NCBI RefSeq assembly: GCF_900115225.1
Contig: NZ_FOVR01000011.1
Coordinates: 1 to 64,000, forward strand
Length of the DNA stretch: 64,000 bases
Source: Cohaesibacter marisflavi
Lineage (GTDB): Bacteria; Pseudomonadota; Alphaproteobacteria; Rhizobiales; Cohaesibacteraceae
Reading direction: 5' to 3'
Positions 52,039-61,982 of the stretch are shown in pieces. Positions within the stretch are counted from its first letter, which is position 1. Every line of letters begins with the position of its first letter. Made by a program: the position numbers and the translations under genes. Under the pieces are notes generated by a model. The model did no database searches, had not been told where the DNA came from, and was given only the letters and a program-made list of their open reading frames with translations.

Positions 52039-53088
52039 CTAGTAGGTTCTGTCTGCGGGCAAAGGATCTGCTGCCTGAGTCTGACTTTGCTCCTGGCTTT
52101 GTTCCTGAATATGCATCTGGATAGGGCGTTGAGATTGCTCTTGCAGTGTGTCCTTGTCTATTGTGACGATTTCCGGTTCAAGCTGGTTGGAGACGGATTC
52201 TCCGATTTCCTCGCCCTGTTCGTCAATCGGCATGACATCCACCGACACATTCACAAAATGATTGCCGCCTCCGAGGATGACACCGGAAATGGGGCTGACA
52301 TCGCCAAAATCGCGGCCCACGGTGAGCGTGACATGTTCATCTGCGATGGTCTTGTTGTTGGTGGGGTCGAAATCGACCCATCCAGCTTCCGGACACCAGA
52401 CAGAAATCCATGCATGGGACGCATCCGCCCCCACAAGGCGCGGCTGACCCTTGGGCGGATAGGTGCGCAGATAGCCTGAAACATAGCGCGCTGGCAGGCC
52501 AAGCGCCCTCAGGCAGGCAAGTTGCAAATGGGCAAAGTCCTGACAGACGCCGCTTTTCATCTCGAAGACTTGCGATACCGGCGTAAAAATGTCTGTGACG
52601 GTGCTGTTATAATCAAAATCGGTGAAAATGCGGCTGGTCAGTTCCATCACTCCTTCCAGCAGTGGACGTCCGGGCGGGAAGGATTCGGCCCCATAGGCGG
52701 CAATGTCCGAGGTGGGGTTGGTAAAAGGCGAATAGCAGGAGAATTCAGCCTGATCCACATGGGCCGCTTCGAACATGAGATCGCGCACGTTCTCCCATGA
52801 GGCGACAGATTTGGCCAGAAGGGGCGTGTGATCGCGGGTTATGGTGACGACGGTCTGCGCATTCATGGTCAAGACGCTGTGGTCTTCTTCCAGCGTCAGA
52901 TGAATGGTGGAATTGCCGAAATAATCCTTGAAGTCACGGCGATGGGCAGGACGCGGCGTGATGGCGATGTCATGCTGCTCGATGATCTGCCCGTCGACGG
53001 CACAGGGGCTCAAATGCACCAGATGGTTGGATTGGGCAACCGGTGCTGAATAGCGATATTCTGTCTTGTGCGTTATCTTGTAGCGCAT
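52039..53088 (-). CDS. Transglutaminase-like protein with Gln/Ser-rich tail
   Basis: 349-aa cytosolic protein. An N-terminal bacterial transglutaminase-like domain (1-100) is followed by the core with Cys182 (SGVCQDFAHL), His225 (DASHAWIS) and Asp241 (FDPTNN), so the triad is intact. The last 35 residues are unusual: EQSQ repeated, with QTQ. The protein resembles those found next to ATP-grasp/alpha-E genes and thought to modify or cleave peptides made by them. It lies 25 bases after the fused ATP-grasp/alpha-E gene in the same operon. Confidence 0.9.
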   Translation of the reverse strand: MRYKITHKTEYRYSAPVAQSNHLVHLSPCAVDGQIIEQHDIAITPRPAHRRDFKDYFGNSTIHLTLEEDHSVLTMNAQTVVTITRDHTPLLAKSVASWENVRDLMFEAAHVDQAEFSCYSPFTNPTSDIAAYGAESFPPGRPLLEGVMELTSRIFTDFDYNSTVTDIFTPVSQVFEMKSGVCQDFAHLQLACLRALGLPARYVSGYLRTYPPKGQPRLVGADASHAWISVWCPEAGWVDFDPTNNKTIADEHVTLTVGRDFGDVSPISGVILGGGNHFVNVSVDVMPIDEQGEEIGESVSNQLEPEIVTIDKDTLQEQSQRPIQMHIQEQSQEQSQTQAADPLPADRTY

Positions 53089-53113
53089 CGTTTTTCCATG
53101 CCTCCCTGTCCGG

Positions 53114-55732
53114 TCAAATCCGTTGAGCCTGCTCTTCGGTATGGGTGAAATACCGGCGGGTCAAAAGCTCAGTCAATTGTGGCAGCTTTGAAATCTGATT
53201 GTTCAAAAGCTGCTCGAGGCGGCATTCTTCCGAGATGATCTGCTCAATATCCTTGCCCTGCTCGAATTGCGGAATCTGGGCCAGCTTGTGCCCTTCTGAC
53301 AGTTGAATATCGGTCAGGAGTTCAAGAATGAGCCTGTTTTCCTCGCTGCGCAGCCCGCTTTCGGGCTCCTTGGGCAAATAATTGACATGCTCATGCAGCG
53401 CCGCGATCTGAAAGGCAATGGAGCGCGGGTTGGTTTCGTCCAGCAGCAAAAGATCAATCACCGCAGGCAGCGTCGGCGTAATGCGGTAGCGCGAGCGGTA
53501 GGTGATGAAGCTGTCTGCCACTTCCAGAATGAACATCAGGCGGCGCGGGGCGTCGCTGACCATGCCGGGGGCAAAGATGAGCCTGTTGAGCAGGCCGGAC
53601 AGATTTTCGGCCCGTTCAATGCGGCGTCCGATATCAAGGAACCGCCAGCCATAATTGCGGGTCATATTCTCCATGGCCATGCCGGAAAAGGCGGCAAGCA
53701 CCATCAGGCCCTTGTCGAGCAGATCAATGACATGGCCGGTGTGCATGAAGCCGGGTTCCTTGAACCAGCGGTGGTCCGTGAAAAATTCATTCAGAATGCG
53801 CCAGGCATCAGACGACATGCGGTCGCGGGTGAGGCCCGTCAGCCGATGCATATGGGCCAGGCTTTCCTGAAATCCGTAGGCGCGATTCTTGCCATACAGA
53901 ACGGTGCGAACGAGTCGTTCGATTTCATTCATGCCGCCAAAGCCGGCGTCAAAAACCTGTGCTTTGGGAGCGCGCAGGATGAGAGAGTTGAGGGCCGAGA
54001 CGACGGTCCGCTGATCTTCTTCCGGACCACTATCTTCATTCAGGCGCGACAGAGCCTGACGGCAAAGGCGAAACTGCCATTCGATGCGTTCTACATTGCG
54101 CCCGAGCCAGAAGAGGTTATCGGCAATGCGGCTCTGCAGAGAGCGGCCTGCGCGCGAATAGGAACCCTGACGGGCTATGCTGGCCCAGATGCTTTCAAAG
54201 GGTTCTGGCTGGGCGTCGGATACGACCCATACATCGCGGGTAAGCCCTTCTGGCGAATGGAGCCCGATAGCATGTTGTTCACCAACCGACATGGACAGGC
54301 CGCCGGGCAGGATCTCGTAGCCTTGTTCCCTGCGCGATCCAAAGAAACGAATGGCAAAGGGGCGCGGTTCGAGGGTTTCGCCAGACCAACTGGGGGTCGT
54401 GGCATAGCCGGTTTTCTTTTCCGCAACGAGGGTGTTGCTGAACAAATGGATCTTGTCGATGAGGTCTTTGCGTTCTGCTTCAGAAAGCCTGACGGGATCG
54501 GTTGCCGGGCGGGCCTCGCCTGGGCGTCCCGAGCCTTCATGGGCATCTGAAATCAACATGTCATCGAGATTTGCAAGCACATGGCTGCGGCTTGTGTGGT
54601 CACCCAGCCACCAGCGTTCTGCCTCGCGTAGCATCAGGTCTTCACCAAGCAGGAAGCGACAGATTTCGGGCAGATAAGGCGCAAGAGCCCGGTTTTCGAC
54701 GATGGAGGAGCCTAGCTGGTTGGCCATGATGATGCCCTTGTCGCGGATGGCCTGCACCATGGAGGTGGTGCCATCCATGCCATTGGGGTTCAATTCCAGC
54801 GGATCGGCATTGAGGCCTTCGATCGAGCGGACGATCAGGTCGATGGGCTTGAGGCCTGCCAGCGTTTTCAGGCAGATCCGGTTATTCTGATAAACAAGGT
54901 CGCCGCCTTCCACCAGCAGATAGCCCAGATAGCGGGCCAGATAGGCATGGGAGAAATAGTCCGGATGTTCCGGTCCGGGCGATAGAATGGCGATATAGGG
55001 ATCTTCAAGCTCGGTGCGCTTGACCAGCGTTGACTGCAATTGCTGGAAATAGGAGGCAAGGCGCACTGCTTTGCTGGAGCGGAAGAGATTGCCTTCGCAA
55101 TGGGTGAGAGCGATGCGGTTGGCAAGAGCAAAGCCCAGACCTGCCGGTGTTTCGGCGTGGTTGTCCAGCACGCGCCAATTGCCATCGGGCGCCTTGGCAA
55201 GGTCGGCTGCGAAAAACTGGACGCCATTATAGGCGCTCTGGTTGCCGCGCATCGGGCGCAGATAGGAAGGATCACTCATCACCAGCGCAGCCGGAATGTA
55301 CCCCTCATGCAAAAGGCGTCGGTGGCCGTAAAGATCATTATGCATGGCATTGAAGAGGCGGGCCCGCTGGGCCAGCGCGACTTTGAGCCATTGCCATTCT
55401 TCGGGGGCGATAATAAGGGGAGCAAGGTCAATCGACCATGGCTGTCTGGCGTCATTTGGGTCTGCGAATAGATCGTAGGCAATGCCGGTTTCCCGGACGA
55501 CCTCATTCAACTCCTCCCAATGGGTGCTTCGATCTGAGGGCGACCAGCGCGAAAAGGCTCCGAACCATTGCTGCCAGTGGGGCATGATGGAGCCATCCGC
55601 ATCCATCATTTCATCATGGATGCCGGGCAGAGTCTGATAGAGCACTGGCGCGCCTGCGGGGGGCTGCATGCCATCTTCTGCGGTGCTGCCAGATAATCTG
55701 GTTTTGGGGTCTGAAGTTTTTTCCAACTTCAT
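53114..55732 (-). CDS. Fused circularly permuted ATP-grasp and alpha-E protein
   Basis: 872 aa, cytosolic. The first ~500 residues are the ATP-grasp domain of the COG2308/DUF404-DUF407 kind (RARLFNAMHNDLYG, HAETPAGLGFALANR, NPNGMDGTTSMVQAIRDKG). From about 540 on comes the alpha-E (DUF403) helical domain, with SRIADNLFWLGRNVERIEW and RRIERAENLSGLLNRLIF. The ATP-grasp part is expected to make an amide or peptide bond; the alpha-E part is of unknown role. RBS GGAG. It duplicates the separate gene pair at 59.5-62 kb. Confidence 0.92.
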   Translation of the reverse strand: MKLEKTSDPKTRLSGSTAEDGMQPPAGAPVLYQTLPGIHDEMMDADGSIMPHWQQWFGAFSRWSPSDRSTHWEELNEVVRETGIAYDLFADPNDARQPWSIDLAPLIIAPEEWQWLKVALAQRARLFNAMHNDLYGHRRLLHEGYIPAALVMSDPSYLRPMRGNQSAYNGVQFFAADLAKAPDGNWRVLDNHAETPAGLGFALANRIALTHCEGNLFRSSKAVRLASYFQQLQSTLVKRTELEDPYIAILSPGPEHPDYFSHAYLARYLGYLLVEGGDLVYQNNRICLKTLAGLKPIDLIVRSIEGLNADPLELNPNGMDGTTSMVQAIRDKGIIMANQLGSSIVENRALAPYLPEICRFLLGEDLMLREAERWWLGDHTSRSHVLANLDDMLISDAHEGSGRPGEARPATDPVRLSEAERKDLIDKIHLFSNTLVAEKKTGYATTPSWSGETLEPRPFAIRFFGSRREQGYEILPGGLSMSVGEQHAIGLHSPEGLTRDVWVVSDAQPEPFESIWASIARQGSYSRAGRSLQSRIADNLFWLGRNVERIEWQFRLCRQALSRLNEDSGPEEDQRTVVSALNSLILRAPKAQVFDAGFGGMNEIERLVRTVLYGKNRAYGFQESLAHMHRLTGLTRDRMSSDAWRILNEFFTDHRWFKEPGFMHTGHVIDLLDKGLMVLAAFSGMAMENMTRNYGWRFLDIGRRIERAENLSGLLNRLIFAPGMVSDAPRRLMFILEVADSFITYRSRYRITPTLPAVIDLLLLDETNPRSIAFQIAALHEHVNYLPKEPESGLRSEENRLILELLTDIQLSEGHKLAQIPQFEQGKDIEQIISEECRLEQLLNNQISKLPQLTELLTRRYFTHTEEQAQRI

Positions 55733-55940
55733 TTTCTCCGTGACATGTGCCTCAAAGGGCCATTTGTTATTCTTATTGACCGGAATGCCTTTCCAAATCC
55801 GTACGGTGTTTTATGGAAATGGAGCTACGCTTTTATCATCTGTTCCGTAAAAATACAAAGTCACAGATTCGATTGTCATGCGAGTGACATTTGGCCACAG
55901 CTTCATGACGCGCACAACACATCTTTATACCATAATGAAA

Positions 55941-55970
55941 AGGGCGGGAGATGGTTGCTCCTGCCCTCAT
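55941..55970. terminator. Terminator between the two amidoligase operons
   Basis: GGGCAGGAG/CTCCCGCCC (one internal mismatch), followed on the minus strand by TTTTC and on the plus strand by TGTTTTTT. It lies just beyond the stop of the DUF2126 gene, so the next gene group is a separate transcription unit. Confidence 0.65.
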
Positions 55971-56000
55971 GTTTTTTGTTTTCCCTGATGCGCGCGCTGT

Positions 56001-59000
56001 CTAGCGGATGGATGCGAGGCGCAGATCCAGCGTATAGGGGAATTCTGCGCTTTCTTCCAGCTTGATCGGCTCGGCGTAGCCCGGCGAATGTCCCATCATC
56101 TCGAAACGCGAGAGACGACGGCTCTCTGCTTCATAGGCGTTGACCGGGAAGGTGTCATAGCCACGTCCACCCGGATGGGCAACATGATAGCGACAGCCAC
56201 CCAGAGAGCGACGGTTCCAGCTGTCCATGAGGTCAAAGGTCAGTGGCGTGTGGACGCCGATCATCGGATGCAGACAGGAGGGGGGCTGCCAGGCGCGATA
56301 GCGGATGCCGGCAACGGCTTCATCTTGTCGTCCTGTTGGCTGCAGCGGAATGGCGACCTTGTTGACCGAGAGAATATGGCGATCCGGGTTGATGCCTCTT
56401 ACCTTGACCTGCACCCGTTCAAGAGAGCTGTCGACGTAACGTGCGGTGCCGCCAACGGCGCCTTCTTCTCCGAGCACATTCCAGGGCTCAAGTGCCTGTC
56501 GCAATTCGATCTGTACACCGTCATAATTCACTTCGCCGTAGCGGGGGAAGCGGAACTCGAAATGGGGGGCAAACCAGCCTTCATCCAGTTCGAGCCCATG
56601 CAGGGAAAGATCCTTCAGGATGTCCCTGAAGTCTTCACGCACATAGTGAGGCAGCATGAAGCGGTCATGCAGCTGCGTGCCCCAGCGGATCAACTTGTTG
56701 CGATAGGGCTTTTCCCAAAGGCGCACGATGATGGCGCGCAGCAGAAGCTGCTGGGCCAGAGACATGCGATCATGGGGCGGCATTTCGAAGGAGCGGAATT
56801 CGACCAGCCCCAGACGCCCTGTCGGACCATCGGGGGAGAAGAGTTTGTCAATGCAGATTTCCGCCCGGTGGGTGTTGCCGGTGACATCGATGAGCAGGTT
56901 GCGAAACAGGCGATCCACCTGCCAGTTGGGAATGAAGCCATCACCGGGCAGCGGAACCTGCTTGAGGGCAATCTCCAGCTCATAGAGATTGTCATGACGG
57001 CCTTCATCCACGCGGGGCGCCTGCGACGTCGGGCCGATGAAGGTGCCCGAGAAGAGATAGGACAGGCTGGGGTGGTTCTGCCAATAGGTTACAAGGCTTG
57101 CCACCAGATCGGGGCGCCTCAGGAAGGGGCTGTCCGATGGAGTGATGCCACCCAGTACGATATGGTTGCCGCCTCCGGTGCCCGTGTGGCGTCCGTCGAG
57201 CATGAATTTCTCGGTGCCAAGGCGGGCCAGTCGCGCTTCCTCATAGAGGATCTGGGTGATCTTGCTGGCTTCCTTCCAGTTGGCAGCCGGCTGGATATTG
57301 ACTTCGATGACGCCCGGATCCGGCGTTACCTTGATGGCGTTGATACGCGGGTCAAAGGGTGGCTCATAGCCTTCGATATGCACCGGCTGGCCGACATCTC
57401 TGGCAGCATCCTCAATGGCCGCGACCATGGCGGCATAGTCTTCGGCATTGTGCAGCGGTGGCATGAAAATGCAGAGATGACCATCGCGCGGTTCAACTGA
57501 CAACGCGGTGCGCACATGCCCTGAGACCTCATTCATGGGAATGAAAGTCGGGTGTTCCGTCTCGTGCCATTGCGGTTCAGGGGCATCGAGCAATCTGGCT
57601 GGATCGGTCTTTTTCAGTTTTTCACGCGGGGTGAAGGGCTGGCGCCGGTCGCGCAACAGAGCCTCACGGGCAGGGAGCGCCGCATGGGCTGCATGGGGGT
57701 CCATCGGGATCACATGCGGAAATTGGGTTTCCGGAATATGGGTAAGAGAGCCGAGTGGCAGACGGAAGCCGACCGGGCTGTCGCCGGGGATGAGGAAGAG
57801 CCTGTCACGGCGGAATTTCCAGACTTCCGACATCCAGGACCGGCCATAGGCCTCGCTGTTCCATGCCTGAACGGGCAGGACGAATCCTGCTGGAGTGGAT
57901 AGACCCTGCTCAAACACCTTGATGATGCGGGCACGCTCTGCCGGATCGTCGATCTTGTTTTTGGATGGATCGACATCGACGGGAAGCTTCTGCTCCACCA
58001 AAGAGAAATGCGCCGGATCCTCATAAGCGGGCAGCACGCATTTGGGGTCTATCTTGAGCTTTTCGACGAGCTTGTAGATGAAGCGCTGCGCGATCTTTGC
58101 ATCCGCCGGTTCCTGCGGGGTTTCCTGATCGATCAGAGCGGGGTCTTCCCACAGTGGTTCATCATCGGCGCGCCAATAAAGGGCAAAGGCCCAGCGGGGG
58201 AGCTGTTCGCCGGGATACCATTTGCCCTGTCCAAAATGCAGAAGGCCACCCGGTGCGAAGCGGTCGCGCAGACGGCGAATGAGATTTTCCGCGTAATAGC
58301 GCTTGGTCGGGCCTACGGCGCCGGTGTTCCATTCATCGCCTTCATAATCATCGATGGAGACAAAGGTCGGTTCGCCCCCCATTGTCAGGCGGACATCGCC
58401 CTCGTCAAGGCGCCGGTCTACCATGTCGCCCATCTTGTTGATGGCCTTCCATTGGTCATCGGTGTAGGGCTTGGTAACACGGGGGCGCTCGAAGATGCGC
58501 TGCACATCCATTTCAAATTCGAACTCGACTTCGGCCTTGTCATGCGCCCCGGTGATGGGGGCTGCCGAAATGGGATGCGGCGTTGCTGCCAGCGGAATAT
58601 GGCTTTCACCGGTCAGAAGGCCCGATGTCGGGTCCAGACCGATCCAGCCCGCTCCGGGGATATAGACTTCGGTCCATGCATGCAGATCGGTGAAATCGTG
58701 ATCGGTGCCTTCCGGCCCTTCCAGTGGCTTGACGTCGGGTTTGAGCTGAATGAGATAGCCGGAGGTGAAGCGGGCTGCGAGCCCAAGGTGACGCATGACA
58801 TGGACCAAGAGCCATGAACTGTCGCGGCAGGAGCCGGAGCATTTGGTCAGTGTCTCTTCAGGCGACTGTACGCCGGGTTCCATGCGGATCAGATAATCGA
58901 TCTTGCTTTCGACCAGATGGTTGATCTGTACGAGCATATCGATGGTCTTGATTTCCTTGCCCTTGTGGATCGGCTCGATTTCCTTGAGCAGAGCAGAGAG

Positions 59001-59378
59001 AAGGGGCGTTTCTTCACCAAGTTCCAGATAGGGGGCGAGATCCTTTTTTTCTCCCTCGGCATAGGGGAAAGGATAATGCTCGGCGCTTTCTTCGATGAAG
59101 AAATCGAACGGGTTGATCACCGACATGTCGGTCACCAGATCCACAGTAACGGAAAAGGCGTTGATCTTTTCGGGGAAGACAATCCGCGCCATATAGTTGC
59201 CGAATGGATCCTGTTGCCAGTTGATCCAGTGGTCGGCCGGTTCGATATTGAGCGAATAGGACAGAATCTGGTTGCGCGTATGCGGGGCAGGGCGCAGGCG
59301 AATGATTTGCGGCCCCATGCCTGTCGGGCGATCATAGATATATTTTGTCTTGTGTGTCAGAGCTGCATGAATGGACAT
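56001..59378 (-). CDS. Transglutaminase-like/DUF2126 protein
   Basis: 1125-aa protein without signal peptide. The N-terminal 280 residues carry a transglutaminase-like domain with Cys184 (SGSCRDSS), His233 (DLHAWTEV) and Asp249 (GLDPTSG). The rest (from about 300) is the long DUF2126 region, with RLTMGGEPTFVSIDDYEGDEWN, GTGGGNHIVLGG and the C-terminal MIGVHTPLTFDLMD. The length is normal for the family. The gene lies downstream of the alpha-E gene by about 110 bases and should act with the ATP-grasp protein. Confidence 0.93.
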   Translation of the reverse strand: MSIHAALTHKTKYIYDRPTGMGPQIIRLRPAPHTRNQILSYSLNIEPADHWINWQQDPFGNYMARIVFPEKINAFSVTVDLVTDMSVINPFDFFIEESAEHYPFPYAEGEKKDLAPYLELGEETPLLSALLKEIEPIHKGKEIKTIDMLVQINHLVESKIDYLIRMEPGVQSPEETLTKCSGSCRDSSWLLVHVMRHLGLAARFTSGYLIQLKPDVKPLEGPEGTDHDFTDLHAWTEVYIPGAGWIGLDPTSGLLTGESHIPLAATPHPISAAPITGAHDKAEVEFEFEMDVQRIFERPRVTKPYTDDQWKAINKMGDMVDRRLDEGDVRLTMGGEPTFVSIDDYEGDEWNTGAVGPTKRYYAENLIRRLRDRFAPGGLLHFGQGKWYPGEQLPRWAFALYWRADDEPLWEDPALIDQETPQEPADAKIAQRFIYKLVEKLKIDPKCVLPAYEDPAHFSLVEQKLPVDVDPSKNKIDDPAERARIIKVFEQGLSTPAGFVLPVQAWNSEAYGRSWMSEVWKFRRDRLFLIPGDSPVGFRLPLGSLTHIPETQFPHVIPMDPHAAHAALPAREALLRDRRQPFTPREKLKKTDPARLLDAPEPQWHETEHPTFIPMNEVSGHVRTALSVEPRDGHLCIFMPPLHNAEDYAAMVAAIEDAARDVGQPVHIEGYEPPFDPRINAIKVTPDPGVIEVNIQPAANWKEASKITQILYEEARLARLGTEKFMLDGRHTGTGGGNHIVLGGITPSDSPFLRRPDLVASLVTYWQNHPSLSYLFSGTFIGPTSQAPRVDEGRHDNLYELEIALKQVPLPGDGFIPNWQVDRLFRNLLIDVTGNTHRAEICIDKLFSPDGPTGRLGLVEFRSFEMPPHDRMSLAQQLLLRAIIVRLWEKPYRNKLIRWGTQLHDRFMLPHYVREDFRDILKDLSLHGLELDEGWFAPHFEFRFPRYGEVNYDGVQIELRQALEPWNVLGEEGAVGGTARYVDSSLERVQVKVRGINPDRHILSVNKVAIPLQPTGRQDEAVAGIRYRAWQPPSCLHPMIGVHTPLTFDLMDSWNRRSLGGCRYHVAHPGGRGYDTFPVNAYEAESRRLSRFEMMGHSPGYAEPIKLEESAEFPYTLDLRLASIR

Positions 59379-59490
59379 TGAAAATGTGCCTTTGTTTCAA
59401 GACTCTGATCCCCTGCGGACAAATGCCCATGGACGGATCAGGATAAGATCACGAATAAAAAGGTTCAAAGTGAGCGGGCCGGCTGTGGCG

Positions 59491-60516
59491 TCAGGCCATC
59501 GTTTGTGACTGGGTTTGAGACTGGGACTGGCTTTCGCATTCCTCAGCTTCTTTTGACCAATCTGCATGTCCGAAGAATGACGTGCCCAGCTGGTTGGTAA
59601 TCTCCATCAATCTGTGCTGAACCTTGTCGTTGAACCCATGGAACCGCATATGCAAGTGCGGGTCTTTTGCCGCAGCCTCCAGTTCGTAGAGCAACATCTC
59701 CACCTCTTCATAGCATTGAGCGGCCCGGCGTAGCTGGTAGCCCATATAAAGGTCATTGAGCATATCCTGTATTTCGCCGATGCAATGGGTTAGCGATTTT
59801 GGGAAGCTCTGGTTGAACATCAAGAAGTTGGCGACTTTTTTGGGGTCCAGTTTGCCCGATTTTGCGCGCTGGAAGGCATGATAGGCCTCAAAGGAGTGGA
59901 GCAGCAGTTTCCAGAATTCCATATCGGCAACGGTCTCGGTCTGATCGAGGCCATTGAAACTGGCAACCTGGGCGACCTTGACGTCGAGCAGGCGGCTGGT
60001 CTGGTCTGCACGCTCGATCCAGAGGCCAAGCTGATAGAAGCGCCATCCGGCATCGCGATAATAGGTGCCTTCTGTCACTCCCATGATCGCATCGCAGGTG
60101 CGGGCGATGGATTCGCAGGTGCGAGACAGGCGCGACGCATCCAGATCCCGGTCGCTGAGGCTCTTCATCTGATTGTATGAAACGTTGATGTAGGACCACA
60201 TGGAAACAGAAATCAGCGGGCGCAACAGGCGGGCATTTTCTCGCGCAGCCCAAAGGCAGGAGAGGATCGAGCCCGGATTGTCGCGGTCCGTGATATAGAA
60301 TTTGGCTACCTTCTGGGCGGTGATCTGACCGTTCTGCTCAGTGAAGCGGTCCTTATCGGCATAGAGGGATAGAATGGATGCCCAGTTTTCCTGACTGGAG
60401 TGATCCTGCCAGAAGCCGGCTTGCACATTGAGAATGCGCGCAAGGCTGGCTGAGCGCTCGATATAGCGGGCGAACCAGAACAGGGCTTCGGCATAACGAC
60501 TGAGTAGCAGGCTCAT
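59491..60516 (-). CDS. Alpha-E (DUF403) domain protein with Gln/Ser-rich tail
   Basis: 341-aa all-helical cytosolic protein of the DUF403 family (LLSRYAEALFWFARYIERSASLARILNV, then AGWRFYQLGLWIERADQTSRLLDVKVAQ, in pieces). It usually accompanies ATP-grasp proteins of this class and has no known catalytic residues. Its C-terminus, ESQSQSQTQSQTMA, is an SQ/TQ repeat seen also in the nearby transglutaminase-like protein. It overlaps the ATP-grasp gene by four bases. Confidence 0.92.
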   Translation of the reverse strand: MSLLLSRYAEALFWFARYIERSASLARILNVQAGFWQDHSSQENWASILSLYADKDRFTEQNGQITAQKVAKFYITDRDNPGSILSCLWAARENARLLRPLISVSMWSYINVSYNQMKSLSDRDLDASRLSRTCESIARTCDAIMGVTEGTYYRDAGWRFYQLGLWIERADQTSRLLDVKVAQVASFNGLDQTETVADMEFWKLLLHSFEAYHAFQRAKSGKLDPKKVANFLMFNQSFPKSLTHCIGEIQDMLNDLYMGYQLRRAAQCYEEVEMLLYELEAAAKDPHLHMRFHGFNDKVQHRLMEITNQLGTSFFGHADWSKEAEECESQSQSQTQSQTMA

Positions 60517-61982
60517 GAGTTGCCTCCGTCCGTTGGATTGAATGGGGTTTCAGCGAGAACCCAAGTGTCCTTTGTGCCGCCGCCTTGGGAGGAATTGACG
60601 ATGAGAGAGCCTTCCTTGAGGGCCACACGGGTGAGACCTCCGGGCAGAACCCATGTGCCTTTGCCCGTGATGGCAAAGGGGCGCAAATCCACATGGCGCG
60701 CCACCAGATCTGTTTCGCCCAATGTGGGGCAGACCGACAGGGAAATCATGGGCTGGGCAATGAAATTGCTTGGCTTGGCCAGAAGAGCCTCGCGGGCCGT
60801 GGCCAATTCTTCCTTGCTGGCCTTGGGGCCGATCGTGATACCATAGCCGCCGGATTCTCCCACCGGCTTGACGACCAGTTCATCCAGATGATCAAGGGTA
60901 TATTGCAATGCGTCCTGTTCGCGGCAAATGTGGGTTTCCACGTTGGACAGAATGGGCTCTTCATCAAGATAATATTTGATGATGCGTGGCATATAGGCAT
61001 AGACAGCCTTGTCATCGGCAACACCGGTGCCCAATGCGTTGGCGATGGTCACATTGCCTTTCAGCATGGCGCTTACGAGCCCTTTGACGCCAAGCATTGA
61101 ATCCGGTTTGAAGGCTTCGGGGTCGAGGAATTCATCATCGATGCGGCGGTAGATGACATCCACCCGACGCGGGCCGCCGATGGTTTTCATATAGACCTTG
61201 TCGTCATCGCAGAAGAGATCATTGCCTTCCACGACGGGAACGCCCATCTCGCGGGCGAGGAAAATATGTTCGAAATAGGCCGAGTTGAACATGCCCGGGG
61301 ACATGACGACCACTTGCGGATCGTCCTTGTCGAGGCATCCTTCCGGCGCGGTCTCGCTCAGCTTGGCAAACAGGTTGGTGCCATAGTCTGACACCTTGCG
61401 TAGCTTGAGATCGGCCAGAAGATCGGGGAAGGAGCGCTCCATAAGATGTCGGTTCTCGACTACATAGGAGACACCTGAAGGGGAGCGCACATTGTCTTCC
61501 AGTACGAGAAAATTACCACTGTCATCGCGGATGATATCCGTGCCCGAAATATGGGTGTAGACATTGCAGGCGGGTGTGAAACCGACCATGACGTCGCGAT
61601 AGTTGGAATTGCCGAGTACCAGATCGGCAGGCACAATGCCGTCATTGATGATGTGACGGTCGTTATAGATATCGTGAAGAAAGGCATTGATGGCCGCGAC
61701 ACGTTGAATGACGCCGCGATCGATGGTGTTCCATTCGTTGGCGGTCAAGACCCGTGGGATGATATCGAAGGGGAGAACCCGATCGATAACATCCTTGTCG
61801 CTGTAGACCGTGAATGTGACACCGAGATTGAAAAGCTCCAGATCCGCGTCCTTGGCGCGTGTCTTCAGATTTTCAAAATCTGCTTCGTCGAACCTGTGCC
61901 AGATATCCTTCAATTGCGGACTGCGCTCTGACATGGCGCTCGACATTTCGCAAAAAAATGCGCAGGGATCGTAATTACTCAC
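60513..61982 (-). CDS. Circularly permuted ATP-grasp protein (COG2308)
   Basis: About 489 aa, cytosolic. ATP-grasp pattern: YTHISGTDIIRDDSGNFLVLEDNVRSPSG (pieces), DPQVVVMSPG, DELVVKPVGESGGYGITIGP, and the C-terminal RPFAITGKGTWVLPGGLTRVALKEGS. The family is thought to link amino acids or peptides. The GTG start that begins VSNYDPCAFFCEM was preferred, with AAAGG nine bases upstream; GTG three codons earlier and an ATG later are alternatives. First gene of the operon that continues with alpha-E and DUF2126 genes. Confidence 0.92.
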   Translation of the reverse strand: MSNYDPCAFFCEMSSAMSERSPQLKDIWHRFDEADFENLKTRAKDADLELFNLGVTFTVYSDKDVIDRVLPFDIIPRVLTANEWNTIDRGVIQRVAAINAFLHDIYNDRHIINDGIVPADLVLGNSNYRDVMVGFTPACNVYTHISGTDIIRDDSGNFLVLEDNVRSPSGVSYVVENRHLMERSFPDLLADLKLRKVSDYGTNLFAKLSETAPEGCLDKDDPQVVVMSPGMFNSAYFEHIFLAREMGVPVVEGNDLFCDDDKVYMKTIGGPRRVDVIYRRIDDEFLDPEAFKPDSMLGVKGLVSAMLKGNVTIANALGTGVADDKAVYAYMPRIIKYYLDEEPILSNVETHICREQDALQYTLDHLDELVVKPVGESGGYGITIGPKASKEELATAREALLAKPSNFIAQPMISLSVCPTLGETDLVARHVDLRPFAITGKGTWVLPGGLTRVALKEGSLIVNSSQGGGTKDTWVLAETPFNPTDGGNS

